A stretch of DNA of 64,000 nucleotides from Flavobacterium lutivivi (lineage in GTDB: Bacteria; Bacteroidota; Bacteroidia; Flavobacteriales; Flavobacteriaceae). Location of the stretch: contig NZ_BMIM01000002.1 in the NCBI RefSeq assembly GCF_014642275.1, positions 1-64,000 of the forward strand, written 5' to 3'. This document shows, in pieces, positions 26,024 through 35,591 of the stretch. The position numbers and the translations under genes are program-made. The notes below the pieces were generated by a model, which was not told the DNA's origin, ran no database searches, and worked only from the letters and a program-made list of their open reading frames with translations. Positions within the stretch are counted from its first letter, which is position 1; each line of letters opens with the position of its first letter.

Positions 26024-26803
26024 ATGCGAAAAATAATAGTACTAACAATCATTTTTATAACCTTTGGGTTTACAACTACCCAAAAACCTGAAGCATATGA
26101 TGTTGGTGAATGGTTCAAATTTAGAATTCATTATGGCTTTATTAATGCTGGCTATGCAACGCTAGAGGTAAAAGAAGCCACAAAAAACAATAAAAAAGTA
26201 TATCACGCTATAGGAAAAGGATATACAACAGGAATGTCACGTTTTTTCTTTAAAGTAGATGATACTTATGAAAGCTATTTTGATAAACAGACCAATAAAC
26301 CATACCAATTTGTTAGAAAAATAGACGAAGGTGGCTATACAAAAAATCAGGAAGGATTTTTTAATCAAGATGCTAACAAAGTACTTGTAAAGGATTATAA
26401 AAACAAAAAGGAAAAAACTTTTCCGGTTTCAGAAAACGTCCAAGACATACTCTCAACTTTTTACTATCTAAGAAATCACCCAAACATTGACAAACTGAAA
26501 CCAGGAGAATCAATCATTGTTGATATGTTTTTTGACGATGAAACGTATAAGTTTAAGTTAAAATATTTAGGAAAAGAAGATTTAAGTACTAAATTTGGAA
26601 CTGTTCCAGCAATGATTTTTAGACCATTAGTACAATCTGGTAGGGTTTTTAAAGAAGAAGAAAGTCTAACCGTTTGGATTTCAGATGATGAGAATAAAAT
26701 TCCACTTCGAATCAAGGCAAGTTTAGCAGTTGGTTCGCTCAAAGCAGATTTGGATGGTTTCAAAGGATTAAAAAATCCTTTTATGATTAAAGTAAAAAAA
26801 TAA
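26024..26803 (+). CDS. DUF3108 domain protein, exported
   Basis: 259 residues starting with a signal peptide (MRKIIVLTIIFITFGFTTTQ). The body matches the DUF3108 pattern of beta-strand proteins (WFKFRIHYGFINAGYATLEV, then DDTYESYFDKQTNKPYQFVRKIDEGGY, and late LTVWISDDENKIPLRIKAS). The function is unknown; a periplasmic role is likely. It overlaps the next gene by one base (TAATG), so the two are coupled although their functions seem unrelated. Confidence 0.82.
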   Translation: MRKIIVLTIIFITFGFTTTQKPEAYDVGEWFKFRIHYGFINAGYATLEVKEATKNNKKVYHAIGKGYTTGMSRFFFKVDDTYESYFDKQTNKPYQFVRKIDEGGYTKNQEGFFNQDANKVLVKDYKNKKEKTFPVSENVQDILSTFYYLRNHPNIDKLKPGESIIVDMFFDDETYKFKLKYLGKEDLSTKFGTVPAMIFRPLVQSGRVFKEEESLTVWISDDENKIPLRIKASLAVGSLKADLDGFKGLKNPFMIKVKK

Positions 26804-27735
26804 TGAACAACCTAACTGACACCAACTCGATATTAGAAGCATTAGAAGAAAAATTTGATGCTATAAAACAAAAAACTGAAACACATCTCGAAGGTTTATT
26901 ATGGTCAAAACCAATAACCTATTGGGATTATATTCAAACCGATGCACTACTGAATCTACAAACTCAGAGAACGGTTCTGCCGGACGAAATGGTGTTTATA
27001 ATGTATCATCAAGTCAACGAACTATTGTTCAAAATGACTCTTTGGGAAATAGAACAACTTTGTCATACCGAAAAACCTTCTACTTCATTTTTCACTGAAA
27101 AACTAAGACGAATAAGCAGATATTTTGACATGCTTACAACTTCGTTTGACATCATGGGTGATGGAATGGAAGTTGAACAATACATGAAATTCCGCAATAC
27201 TTTAACTCCTGCGAGTGGTTTTCAAAGTGCTCAATATAGGCTAATTGAGTTTGCTTCGACAGATTTAATTAACCTTATAGATTACAGATTTAGAGCAACG
27301 ATAGATAGAAATACCCCTTACAGTCATGCATTTGAACATCTATATTGGCAGGCTGCGGGAAAAGATCATCAAACTGGAGAAAAGTCATATTTAATTCAAG
27401 CCTTTGAAAAAAAATATGGTCAAGAATTTCTTCGTTTTATGGAAGAATACAACACTATCAATATTTGGCAAAAGTTCAAACAATTACCAGATTCTGGCCA
27501 AAAAAATCCAGAATTAGTAAAAGCCATGCGACATTATGACTATACAGTCAATATAACATGGGTTATGGGACACTTTAATGCGGCAAAAAAATATATAGAA
27601 AGTGGTCAAGGAAATGGCGAGGCAACTGGTGGAAGTGACTGGAAAAAATATATGTTGCCAAAATATCAACGAAGAATTTTCTTCCCTGAACTTTGGTCTG
27701 AAGAAGAATTGCAAAACTGGGGTGAAAACGTATAA
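26803..27735 (+). CDS. Tryptophan 2,3-dioxygenase family protein
   Basis: Heme enzyme family that opens the tryptophan indole ring to N-formylkynurenine, the first kynurenine-pathway step. The 310 residues show the family features VFIMYHQVNELLFKMTLWE (distal His region), FRNTLTPASGFQSAQYR, HYDYTVNITWVMGHF (candidate heme-ligand His) and the late ATGGSDWKKYM loop. It is divergent enough from classic KynA that substrate specificity should be stated with care; other indole-ring dioxygenases share the fold. Coupled to DUF3108 upstream by TAATG. The M23 gene follows 2 bases later. Confidence 0.85.
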   Translation: MNNLTDTNSILEALEEKFDAIKQKTETHLEGLLWSKPITYWDYIQTDALLNLQTQRTVLPDEMVFIMYHQVNELLFKMTLWEIEQLCHTEKPSTSFFTEKLRRISRYFDMLTTSFDIMGDGMEVEQYMKFRNTLTPASGFQSAQYRLIEFASTDLINLIDYRFRATIDRNTPYSHAFEHLYWQAAGKDHQTGEKSYLIQAFEKKYGQEFLRFMEEYNTINIWQKFKQLPDSGQKNPELVKAMRHYDYTVNITWVMGHFNAAKKYIESGQGNGEATGGSDWKKYMLPKYQRRIFFPELWSEEELQNWGENV

Positions 27736-27737
27736 CA

Positions 27738-28979
27738 ATGATTTATAAGGTTTTAAAAAAAATCCCTTTTCTTTTTATCCTTTTTTCTTTATTTATTTCT
27801 TGTAATAAATCTGAAGAAGAAAAAACATTTCATGCAAAAAAATATCCAAGACTTATAGAATTTGGTTTCAATCTAAATGATTTTAACATCGTTAACGACA
27901 CCATAAAAAAAGGCGACACATTTGGAACAATAATTGAAAAACAAAACCTTAACGGAAAACAAGTTTTTGATATCGTTGCTCAAATTAAAGATACTTTTGA
28001 CGTAAGAACCATCAGAATTGGAAAACCTTTCACACTTTTAAGAAGCAAAGACAGAACAAATAAGCTTCAATATTTGATATATCAACCTGATAGACTAAAT
28101 TACTACATTGTAGATTTTAGAGACTCAATTCAAGCACACAAAAAAATACGTCCTGTTACTTATAAAACAAAAACAATTGCAGGAAAACTAAATGGTTCAC
28201 TGTCAGAAACTCTGGTAGATTTTAAAGTTGATCCTTCATTAGCTCCAAAAATTGCTAAAATATATGCTTGGTCAATCGATTTTTTCAAGTTAAAAAAAGG
28301 CGATGAATTTGCATTAACTTTCACAGAACGTTTCATAAACGACACCATTTATGACGGTGTGGATAGCCTAAAAGCTTCCTTTTTTGAATATAAAGGGAAA
28401 AGAGTTTATGCTTTTCCGTTTGCGCCAAATCCAAACTCTGAAAAAGTAGATTATTACGATGAAAATGCAAAAGCGTTGAAAAATTTCTTCTTAAAAGCAC
28501 CTTTAAAATTTGTAAATATTACTTCTCGCTACACAAAGAGTCGTTTTCATCCAGTACAAAAAATTTGGAAAGCACACAACGGAACAGATTATGCAGCGCC
28601 GACTGGAACTCCAATCATGACAACTGCATCTGGTATTGTTGAACAAGCTGGATATACCACTGGAAATGGAAACTTTGTTAAAGTAAAACATGATAAAACC
28701 TACTCTACTCAATATCTTCACATGTCAAAAATTTTAGTAAGAAGAGGGCAAAGAGTAACGCAAGGTCAAGTCATAGGAAAAGTAGGAAGCACAGGACTTG
28801 CAACTGGTCCACACGTTTGTTATCGTTTCTGGAAAAACGGTCAACAAGTTGATGCATTAAAATTAAAATTACCCAATTCTTCTCCAATAGAAGAACGTTA
28901 CAAAGCAAGCTATTTGAAAAAAATGCAACCTCTTAAAAGAGTTTTAGATAGCGTTGCTACAGCTTCGATTAAAAAATAA
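27738..28979 (+). CDS. M23-family peptidoglycan metallopeptidase-like lipoprotein
   Basis: 413 residues. The N-terminus is a lipoprotein signal with lipobox LFISC (Cys near residue 22), so it is membrane-anchored. A LysM/OapA-like region (KKGDTFGTIIEKQNLNGKQV) follows, then a C-terminal M23 domain: HNGTDYAAPTGTPI with the H-x3-D zinc ligands (about 280), YLHMS, and GPHVCYRFW where the usual H-x-H reads His359-x-Cys361. It probably cuts peptide cross-links in the cell wall, if the altered site is active. A terminator follows. Confidence 0.88.
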   Translation: MIYKVLKKIPFLFILFSLFISCNKSEEEKTFHAKKYPRLIEFGFNLNDFNIVNDTIKKGDTFGTIIEKQNLNGKQVFDIVAQIKDTFDVRTIRIGKPFTLLRSKDRTNKLQYLIYQPDRLNYYIVDFRDSIQAHKKIRPVTYKTKTIAGKLNGSLSETLVDFKVDPSLAPKIAKIYAWSIDFFKLKKGDEFALTFTERFINDTIYDGVDSLKASFFEYKGKRVYAFPFAPNPNSEKVDYYDENAKALKNFFLKAPLKFVNITSRYTKSRFHPVQKIWKAHNGTDYAAPTGTPIMTTASGIVEQAGYTTGNGNFVKVKHDKTYSTQYLHMSKILVRRGQRVTQGQVIGKVGSTGLATGPHVCYRFWKNGQQVDALKLKLPNSSPIEERYKASYLKKMQPLKRVLDSVATASIKK

Positions 28980-28984
28980 TTTCC

Positions 28985-29009
28985 AACTACAACGTTAGCG
29001 TAGTTTTTT
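28985..29009 (+). terminator. Terminator after the M23 gene
   Basis: AACTAC (28985-28990) pairs with GTAGTT (29000-29005) and is followed by TTTT. Confidence 0.5.
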
Positions 29010-29036
29010 GTGTTTTTACCATCAAAAGTTTATTTC

Positions 29037-29044
29037 TAAATTTG
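29037..29044 (+). promoter_or_regulatory. -7 promoter box for pgi
   Basis: TAAATTTG matches TAnnTTTG, 19 bases before the pgi ATG. Confidence 0.5.
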
Positions 29045-29063
29045 CTTCAAATTTTTTTATAAA

Positions 29064-30707
29064 ATGGCTTTATCTACAATAAATCCAACTTCTACAAAAG
29101 CTTGGGAAAAACTCCAAAATCATTATTTGGAAATAAAAAACATTTCTATGCAAGAAATGTTTGCAAAAGACACTAATCGTGCAGAAAAATTTCATATAAA
29201 TTGGAATAATTTTCTAGTAGATTATTCTAAAAACATTATTTCTGAGGAAACCCAAAAACTACTATTAGAACTCGCTACAGAGGCTAATTTAAAAAACGCA
29301 ATAGAGAAGTACTTCTCTGGTGACATTATAAACCAAACCGAAAATAGAGCAGTACTTCACACCGCACTTCGTGCTGATGAAAAAAGCGTTATTTTGGTTG
29401 ATAACAATAACGTTTTACCCGAAATAATTGCCGTAAAAAATCAAATAAAGCAATTTACTAACGAAATTGTATCAGGCAATCGAAAAGGATATACAGGAAA
29501 ACCATTTACAGACGTCGTAAATATTGGAATTGGAGGTTCAGACCTTGGGCCAGCAATGGTTGTTGAAGCTTTACAGTTCTATAAAAATCATTTGAATGTT
29601 CATTTTGTTTCAAATGTTGATGGTGATCATGTAAACGAGATTATTAAAAAAATTAACCCTGAAACTACACTTTTTGTGATAGTTTCAAAAACTTTCACAA
29701 CACAAGAAACACTATCAAATGCCGAAACAATTCGTGCTTGGTTTCTTGAAAAAGCTCAACAAGAAGATGTCGCAAAACATTTTGTAGCTGTATCGACCAA
29801 TATTAAAAAAGTAACAGAATTTGGAATTTCGGAGCAAAATATTTTCCCTATGTGGGATTGGGTTGGAGGAAGATTTTCACTTTGGAGTGCTGTTGGGCTT
29901 AGTATTGCGTTGAGTGTTGGTTATGAAAATTTTGAAAGCTTGCTAAAAGGTGCCAATGAAATGGATAATCATTTCAAAAACACTCCATTTGAAAAAAATA
30001 TTCCAGTGATTTTGGGATTGCTTACTATTTGGTACAACAATTTTTTTGGCGCAGAAAGCGAAGCTTTAATTCCTTACACTCAATATTTACAAAAGCTAGC
30101 GCCATATCTTCAACAAGGAATTATGGAAAGCAATGGAAAAAGTGTAGGTCGTGATGGAAGACCCGTAAATTATCAAACTGGAACTATCATCTGGGGTGAA
30201 CCAGGAACAAATTCTCAACACGCCTTTTTCCAGCTTATTCATCAAGGAACAAAACTTATCCCAACTGATTTTATCGGATTTGTAAAACCACTTTATGGCA
30301 ATCAAGATCATCATGATAAATTGATGTCAAACTTTTTTGCGCAAACAGAAGCTTTGTTGAACGGGAAAACCGAAACACAAGTAAAAGCTGAATTTGAGAA
30401 GCAAAATATTTCTGGCGACAAAGCAGATTTTCTACTTCCTTTTAAAGTTTTCACTGGCAATAAACCCACAAATACTTTATTGATTGAAAAACTAACTCCA
30501 GAAACTCTTGGCTCACTCATTGCTTTGTATGAACATAAAATTTTTGTTCAAGGTGTCATCTGGAATATCTTTAGTTATGATCAATGGGGTGTTGAATTAG
30601 GAAAACAATTGGCAAATTCTATTCTTGAAGAAATTGAAACCAAAACTGTAAAAAAGCATGATGCTTCTACCGAGTTTTTACTCCAGTATTTTTTAAAAAA
30701 CAAATAA
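29064..30707 (+). CDS. pgi: Glucose-6-phosphate isomerase
   Basis: Interconverts glucose-6-phosphate and fructose-6-phosphate. 547 residues with the family landmarks [53 protein letters not shown] (PGI signature 1) and the C-terminal [21 protein letters not shown] (signature 2). The catalytic Glu and His lie in ESNGKS and HQGTK contexts as expected. Length equals that of E. coli Pgi. Own promoter and terminator, so monocistronic. Confidence 0.97.
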   Translation: MALSTINPTSTKAWEKLQNHYLEIKNISMQEMFAKDTNRAEKFHINWNNFLVDYSKNIISEETQKLLLELATEANLKNAIEKYFSGDIINQTENRAVLHTALRADEKSVILVDNNNVLPEIIAVKNQIKQFTNEIVSGNRKGYTGKPFTDVVNIGIGGSDLGPAMVVEALQFYKNHLNVHFVSNVDGDHVNEIIKKINPETTLFVIVSKTFTTQETLSNAETIRAWFLEKAQQEDVAKHFVAVSTNIKKVTEFGISEQNIFPMWDWVGGRFSLWSAVGLSIALSVGYENFESLLKGANEMDNHFKNTPFEKNIPVILGLLTIWYNNFFGAESEALIPYTQYLQKLAPYLQQGIMESNGKSVGRDGRPVNYQTGTIIWGEPGTNSQHAFFQLIHQGTKLIPTDFIGFVKPLYGNQDHHDKLMSNFFAQTEALLNGKTETQVKAEFEKQNISGDKADFLLPFKVFTGNKPTNTLLIEKLTPETLGSLIALYEHKIFVQGVIWNIFSYDQWGVELGKQLANSILEEIETKTVKKHDASTEFLLQYFLKNK

Positions 30708-30711
30708 TCTC

Positions 30712-30741
30712 AAAAACCTCAACTTCGTTTGAGGTTTTTTT
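30712..30741 (+). terminator. Terminator after pgi
   Basis: AAAAACCTCAA (30712-30722) pairs with TTGAGGTTTTT (30729-30739) around a CTTCGT loop, followed by T residues. Confidence 0.8.
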
Positions 30742-30780
30742 AGCCTTATTACCTATATTTGTTAAAATAAAAATTTGACT

Positions 30781-31209
30781 ATGTATAATTTTCTACAAAA
30801 ATTTCATTCAGGTTGGGCTTATTTAGCACTTATTTTATTGTTCATTGCTGCTGCTAACTCTTTGATAGGATATTTAATCAAAAAAGAGTTTACTGCCAAA
30901 GACAGAAAAATTGCTTTGTTTGGTTTGATTGGTGTTCATGTTCAGTTACTAATAGGTTTTGTTTTATATTTTGTTTCTCCATTGGGTTCAAGTTCTTTTG
31001 GATTAATGAAAGATGCTGCGTTAAGATTAACTTCGTTAGAACATCCATTGATAAACATTATTGGAATTATACTAATTACTATAGGTTGGTCTAAACACAA
31101 AAAAGCAGAAACTAGCGAATTAAAATTTAAACCTCTAGGATTTCTATACTCAATTGGTCTTTTATTGATTTTGAGTAGAATTCCTTGGAATTTATGGTTC
31201 GGTAATTAA
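30781..31209 (+). CDS. Small four-helix membrane protein
   Basis: 142 residues with four hydrophobic segments (around 13-30, 46-63, 84-100 and 116-130) and conserved-looking His residues (FHSGWAY, VHVQ, EHPL). Similar flavobacterial proteins are often labelled cytochrome B, but no clear b-heme pattern supports a firm call. The frame also has a TTG two codons upstream; the ATG at 30781 is the better start. Flanked by terminators on both sides, so transcribed alone. Confidence 0.7.
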   Translation: MYNFLQKFHSGWAYLALILLFIAAANSLIGYLIKKEFTAKDRKIALFGLIGVHVQLLIGFVLYFVSPLGSSSFGLMKDAALRLTSLEHPLINIIGIILITIGWSKHKKAETSELKFKPLGFLYSIGLLLILSRIPWNLWFGN

Positions 31210-31223
31210 TTATTAAAAAAATT

Positions 31224-31250
31224 AAAGTCCTCAAAAAGGGCTTTTTTTAT
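31224..31250 (+). terminator. Terminator after the small membrane protein
   Basis: AAAGTCC (31224-31230) pairs with GGGCTTT (31238-31244, one G-T pair), followed by TTTT. Confidence 0.65.
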
Positions 31251-31293
31251 CGAGGTATGGTTTTTGTAAAACAAAATATTTAAAAATACACAC

Positions 31294-31869
31294 ATGAAAT
31301 TGTATTCATATATAATCGTAGTTTGTTTGTTTTTTACAACTTTTTTTGTTGAAAAAAACCCCCAACAAAAAGAGAAAACAAAACAAAAAGAGAAAACATC
31401 TCAAACCGCTACAAAAGAAACTCAAAATAAGGAAAAAGCAACCACAGTAGCAATCAAAGAAACCAAAGAAAAGGTTGAAGCTACTTTGAAAGTTGACACA
31501 TTAAAAGTAAACTTAAAAGATGTTGTTACCCAAATAGACACTTTGGAAAACTACAGTTTTAAGTTTTATAAAAAAAATGCTCACGCTTCCTATTATCATC
31601 AAAAATTTCACGGCAGAAGAACAGCAAGTGGGAAAAAATTTGACAACAATGGTTACACTGCTGCTCACAAAAAACTTCCTTTTGGAACGAAAGTAAAAGT
31701 TACCAATGAAGCAAATGGAAAATCAGTAATTGTTGAAGTTACCGATCGAGGACCATTTTCAAAAGTTCGTGAAATAGATTTGACAAAAAAAGCCTTTATG
31801 GAAATTACATCAAATAAAAATTCTGGTGTTGTTATTGTAAAACTTGAGGTAATGGAACCCAAGAAGTAA
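31294..31869 (+). CDS. RlpA-like double-psi beta-barrel protein
   Basis: 191 residues: N-terminal membrane or signal segment (LYSYIIVVCLFFTTFFV), a Lys/Glu/Thr-rich linker (about 23-75), then a C-terminal RlpA domain with ASYYHQKFHGRRTASGKKFD, YTAAHKKLPFGTKVKVT and VEVTDRGPF. In other bacteria RlpA acts at the septum as a lytic transglycosylase on denuded glycan. The catalytic activity of this version is inferred. The linker DNA contains a 16-base exact repeat (31365-31380 and 31383-31398), giving a duplicated QKEKT unit. No SPOR domain is present. Confidence 0.85.
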   Translation: MKLYSYIIVVCLFFTTFFVEKNPQQKEKTKQKEKTSQTATKETQNKEKATTVAIKETKEKVEATLKVDTLKVNLKDVVTQIDTLENYSFKFYKKNAHASYYHQKFHGRRTASGKKFDNNGYTAAHKKLPFGTKVKVTNEANGKSVIVEVTDRGPFSKVREIDLTKKAFMEITSNKNSGVVIVKLEVMEPKK

Positions 31870-31874
31870 ATGAT

Positions 31875-32342
31875 TTACCATTCTTTATAGGGCTTTTTTA
31901 CTAAATAAGAATTATAAAATCGTTCATCAGAAGTAACTTCGTTACCCAACCAAATAGGCTTTTCAAAAGTTTCAAATTCGCTATTGAGTTCTATTTCGGC
32001 AATGATAAGCCCTTCATTTTCTCCTGAAAAAACATCTACCTCAATTATGTGATTTCCCGATTGAATTTCATATCGAATTTTGTCAATAACCCCTTTTTCA
32101 CAAAGATTGAGCAACATTTCGGCTTCTTGTAGAGGGATTTCTTTTTCCCACTCAAGTCTAGTAGTTCCAGATGCATTACTCTTCCCTTTTACCGTAATAA
32201 AACCTTGAGTATCTTTGATTCTAACTCTAACTGTTCTTTCCGGATTAGAATTCAAATAAGCCTGAACAATTCTTTTTTTTCTAAATGCTTGATCAATAAA
32301 ATCATTTGAAATCACCAAAAATTTTCGCTCAATTTCTATCAT
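31875..32342 (-). CDS. CYTH-domain protein (triphosphate tunnel metalloenzyme)
   Basis: About 155 residues. Starts MIEIERKFLVIS with the E-x-E-x-K signature of the CYTH fold, followed by alternating charged strands (TVRVRIKDTQGFITVKG, LEWEKEIPLQEAEMLL, IEVDVFSGENEGLIIAEIEL). Members hydrolyse tripolyphosphate or related triphosphates; the substrate here is unknown. The frame is open from 32366, but the signature requires the ATG at 32342. It ends 5 bases beyond the convergent RlpA-like gene and is divergent from the next gene. Confidence 0.88.
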   Translation of the reverse strand: MIEIERKFLVISNDFIDQAFRKKRIVQAYLNSNPERTVRVRIKDTQGFITVKGKSNASGTTRLEWEKEIPLQEAEMLLNLCEKGVIDKIRYEIQSGNHIIEVDVFSGENEGLIIAEIELNSEFETFEKPIWLGNEVTSDERFYNSYLVKKPYKEW

Positions 32343-32425
32343 TTTTACAACAATATTTATTGCCAATTTACAAATTTATAACGAGTATTTGCTATTTTTA
32401 CGTGTAACTTAACAAGGCAGGAGTG

Positions 32426-34450
32426 ATGAAATTAAAAAATAGAAAAGCTAATTGGAACTCCATTGGAAATTTATTTTTATTTTACAACAAACCTGACACT
32501 TTAGAAAACGACGAACTAAGTTTCATCATTGATTTAGTAGAATATTATCGACCTGTTGAACCCAAAGACGAATCTGTCATTTCTATTGAATCGCTAATTG
32601 AGTTTCTTAAAAACAACCCTGAAGACAACTCTTTTTTTAAAGAATATATTCATACTAAACTCCTTTATAAAAAATTTAGCAGGATGCTTTCAGACTCTGG
32701 TATTTTGCAAGACTCTGATTTTATGTATGAAGTTAAAAAGAGATTATTTGCAAAAATTCTACCTTTTCAACCAGAAAAAGACACACTAGAATATATATTA
32801 AATCAAGTTTTCTTTAAATCAGATGATCCTGTTTGGATAAATAAAATTCCTTTGGAGGAATTACAAAGTCTTTTTCAAATACTTGATTTTAAAGACATAT
32901 ATGCTTCTGTAGAAGAGAAAAGCCCGCTGAATGAACTTATAAAAGCTATGGGATTACTTTCGCAAAGAATGAGCGGAAGAGCTATGGAAAGTGATGTTAT
33001 AAAAATGGTTCCAGAGTATGAAGAAAAGGAAAGTCCCTTTGTAGCTTTTGAAAAAGAAATGCTTTTGGTAACCAAAAAAATACTAGAAAATAAACCTCAT
33101 TTTATTGAAATCAATGACGAAAGCTACAAGCAAATGTTGGTTTTACATAAACAATGTGAAGAATATGTAGACTCAGCTTTTGCGAATAGTTCTAAATATG
33201 GAATTTCTTTGAAAGTAAATCAAAGTCTTTTAAGAATTAGACAGCAATTACACAGAATAAAGATACTGGTTACAACGCTTATAGTACAGAGAGAAAGTGA
33301 TAGAACACGAAACTCAATTCAGCTTATTTTGAGGTTAATAAAGTATAATTGCCAAAAAAACAATGTTCGCCAGCTCATAAATGAAAGTACACAACTCATA
33401 TCCTATGAAATAACTCAACATACTGCTAGGACTGGAGAAAATTATATCACTGAGAGTACTTCGGAATACTTTTCGATGCTTCGTGCTGCCATTGGTGGTG
33501 GTTTTATTGTTGGGTTTCTGTGCATTTTCAAATTATTATTATCCAAACTAGAAACCAGCGGATTTGGCCATGCTTTTTATTATAGTTTAAATTATTCTTT
33601 AGGGTTTATAGCTATTTATATATTTGGATTTACATTGGCAACAAAACAACCTGCAATGACCGCAGCAACTATAACAAAAGCTCTTGAAACGGGTATGAAA
33701 AAACAAACGCAAAATGAGAATAAACACAGTTCTTTTGCTCAACTCTTCGCTAGATTATTTAGGTCACAGTTTATAGCTTTTGTTGGCAATGTTTTTATGG
33801 CGTTTCCAGTATCTCTTTTAGGTGTTTGGCTAATAGATTATTTTTTTGGAGTAAATATTGCCTTTGAAAAATCTGCAAAATTAATTAATGACCTATCGCC
33901 TATTACTTCTGCGGCTATATTTCATGCTGGGATAGCTGGTGTTTTTCTTTTCTTGTCTGGAATTATTTCGGGAAATGTTTCAAACAAAAACAAACACAAT
34001 AACGTTTATTACAGAATAAAAGAACATCCAATTTTGAAGCAAAATTTTGGCATTGAAAGAACAAATAGAATTGCAAAATGGTTTGAGAACAATTGGGCAG
34101 GAGTTGTATCAAATGGTTGGTTTGGTGTTTTCTTGGGTAGCACTGCTTCTATTGGTGTTTTTTTAGGTTTGAACCTTGATATACGTCACATTACTTTTGC
34201 TAGTGGGAACTTTGCTTTAGGATTATATGGTTCAAAATTCATAATTGATATTCCTACTTTAATCTGGTCAATTGTTGGTATTGGAGTTATTGGTTTTATG
34301 AATTTTATTGTTAGTTTTTCCCTTTCATTAGGATTAGCTTTTCGTTCTAGAAACATTCCTATTTCGGAAATAAAATTATTAAATAAAGCCATTTGGGCAC
34401 ATTTTAAATCAAATCCAATTTCCTTTTTTATACCTGTAAAAAGCAAATAA
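32426..34450 (+). CDS. Multi-pass membrane protein of the SpecificRecomb (PF10136) type
   Basis: 674 residues. The N-terminal half (1-350) is soluble and helical. The C-terminal half has about six membrane segments (AAIGGGFIVGFLCIFKLLL, LNYSLGFIAIYIFGFTLA, FVGNVFMAFPVSLLGVWLI, AAIFHAGIAGVFLFLSGII, GVFLGSTASIGVFLG, SIVGIGVIGFMNFIVSF). This resembles the family historically called site-specific recombinase (Gcr). No tyrosine- or serine-recombinase active site is visible and the protein is clearly membrane-embedded, so the name should not be taken as function. A GTG lies one codon upstream; the ATG at 32426 follows GGAG. dinB starts 1 base after its stop. Confidence 0.72.
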   Translation: MKLKNRKANWNSIGNLFLFYNKPDTLENDELSFIIDLVEYYRPVEPKDESVISIESLIEFLKNNPEDNSFFKEYIHTKLLYKKFSRMLSDSGILQDSDFMYEVKKRLFAKILPFQPEKDTLEYILNQVFFKSDDPVWINKIPLEELQSLFQILDFKDIYASVEEKSPLNELIKAMGLLSQRMSGRAMESDVIKMVPEYEEKESPFVAFEKEMLLVTKKILENKPHFIEINDESYKQMLVLHKQCEEYVDSAFANSSKYGISLKVNQSLLRIRQQLHRIKILVTTLIVQRESDRTRNSIQLILRLIKYNCQKNNVRQLINESTQLISYEITQHTARTGENYITESTSEYFSMLRAAIGGGFIVGFLCIFKLLLSKLETSGFGHAFYYSLNYSLGFIAIYIFGFTLATKQPAMTAATITKALETGMKKQTQNENKHSSFAQLFARLFRSQFIAFVGNVFMAFPVSLLGVWLIDYFFGVNIAFEKSAKLINDLSPITSAAIFHAGIAGVFLFLSGIISGNVSNKNKHNNVYYRIKEHPILKQNFGIERTNRIAKWFENNWAGVVSNGWFGVFLGSTASIGVFLGLNLDIRHITFASGNFALGLYGSKFIIDIPTLIWSIVGIGVIGFMNFIVSFSLSLGLAFRSRNIPISEIKLLNKAIWAHFKSNPISFFIPVKSK

Positions 34451-34451
34451 A

Positions 34452-35558
34452 ATGGAACACAACGATAGTCATAGAAAAATTATTCATATAGATATGGATG
34501 CTTTCTATGCTTCTGTGGAGCAAATGGATAATCCAGAGCTAAAAGGAAAACCAATAGCTGTTGGCGGAAGCGAAATTAGAGGTGTAGTTTCAGCGGCGAG
34601 TTATGAAGCTAGAAAATTTGGCGTTCGCAGTGCTATGAGCGGAATTCAAGCAAAGAAAAACTGTCCAGATTTAATATTTGTACGTCCGCGTTTTGAACGT
34701 TACAAAGAAATTTCAAAAAAAATAAGAAAAATATTTTTCGAATATACCGATTTGGTTGAACCTCTTTCGTTAGACGAAGCATATCTTGATGTAACTCAAA
34801 ATAAAAAAGGAAATCCCAGTGCAACAATTATTGCACAAGAAATTAGAAAGAGAATATTTGAAGAAGTTGGATTAACGGCTTCTGCTGGTATTTCTGTAAA
34901 TAAATTTGTTGCTAAAGTTGCTAGTGATTATAACAAACCCAATGGTCAAAAAACAGTAAATCCTGATGAAGTAGAAAGCTTTTTGGAAAAACTAGATGTC
35001 AAAAAATTCTATGGAATTGGCAAAGTTACCGCTGAAAGAATGTATCATTTAGGAATTTTTACCGGTTATGATTTAAAACAAAAATCTGTTGAATTTCTCG
35101 AAAAGCATTTCAGTAATAGTGGTCACTATTTTTATCAAATTTGTAGAGGCATTCACAATAGTCAAGTAAAACCAAATAGAACCATCAAGTCTATTGGTGC
35201 CGAGAGAACTTTTAATGAAAACCTGTCTTCAGAGATTTTTTTAGAAGAAAAGATTATTAGTATTGCTAAAGAGCTTGAAAAAAGATTATTGAGTTATAAA
35301 GTTTCTGGCAAAACCATTACGCTCAAATTAAAATATTCTGATTTTAGTCTTCAAACTAGGAGTAAAACTCTGCCTTACAATATTGCTGATAAAAATCTTA
35401 TTATCGACATTGCCAAAGAGTTACTATATCAAGAAAAACTTCGCGATTCTGTTCGGCTTCTAGGACTATCACTTCATAACCTTAATACTGAAAATTCTAA
35501 AAAAGAAGTTCCAAAAAAAAGTATTTCTGTTCAACTGAAATTTGATTTTAAAGAATAA
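34452..35558 (+). CDS. dinB: DNA polymerase IV (Y-family translesion polymerase)
   Basis: Copies past damaged template bases with low fidelity. 368 residues with the Y-family motifs IIHIDMDAFYASVEQMD (catalytic Asp, about 10-26), AASYEARKFGVRSAM, and PLSLDEAYLDVT (second catalytic Asp/Glu, about 102-113). The helix-hairpin-helix KKFYGIGKVTAERM and little-finger domain follow. The C-terminus lacks a clear clamp-binding QLxLF; KKSISVQLKFDFKE (QLKFDF) may serve. Starts 1 base after the previous stop, so the two genes are co-transcribed. Confidence 0.96.
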   Translation: MEHNDSHRKIIHIDMDAFYASVEQMDNPELKGKPIAVGGSEIRGVVSAASYEARKFGVRSAMSGIQAKKNCPDLIFVRPRFERYKEISKKIRKIFFEYTDLVEPLSLDEAYLDVTQNKKGNPSATIIAQEIRKRIFEEVGLTASAGISVNKFVAKVASDYNKPNGQKTVNPDEVESFLEKLDVKKFYGIGKVTAERMYHLGIFTGYDLKQKSVEFLEKHFSNSGHYFYQICRGIHNSQVKPNRTIKSIGAERTFNENLSSEIFLEEKIISIAKELEKRLLSYKVSGKTITLKLKYSDFSLQTRSKTLPYNIADKNLIIDIAKELLYQEKLRDSVRLLGLSLHNLNTENSKKEVPKKSISVQLKFDFKE

Positions 35559-35583
35559 AAAAACCGGCTAATGCCGGTTTTTT
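35558..35583. terminator. Bidirectional terminator between dinB and the Bax-inhibitor gene
   Basis: AAAAAACCGGC / GCCGGTTTTTT, an 11-base stem with a four-base loop (TAAT), flanked by A and T runs so it can act on both strands. It lies between two convergent genes. Confidence 0.85.
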
Positions 35584-35591
35584 GAGTTATT

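Noticed and set aside
32426-34450. Mobile-element recombinase
   Set aside because: Membrane protein without tyrosine or serine recombinase active-site residues; no attachment sites or cargo nearby.
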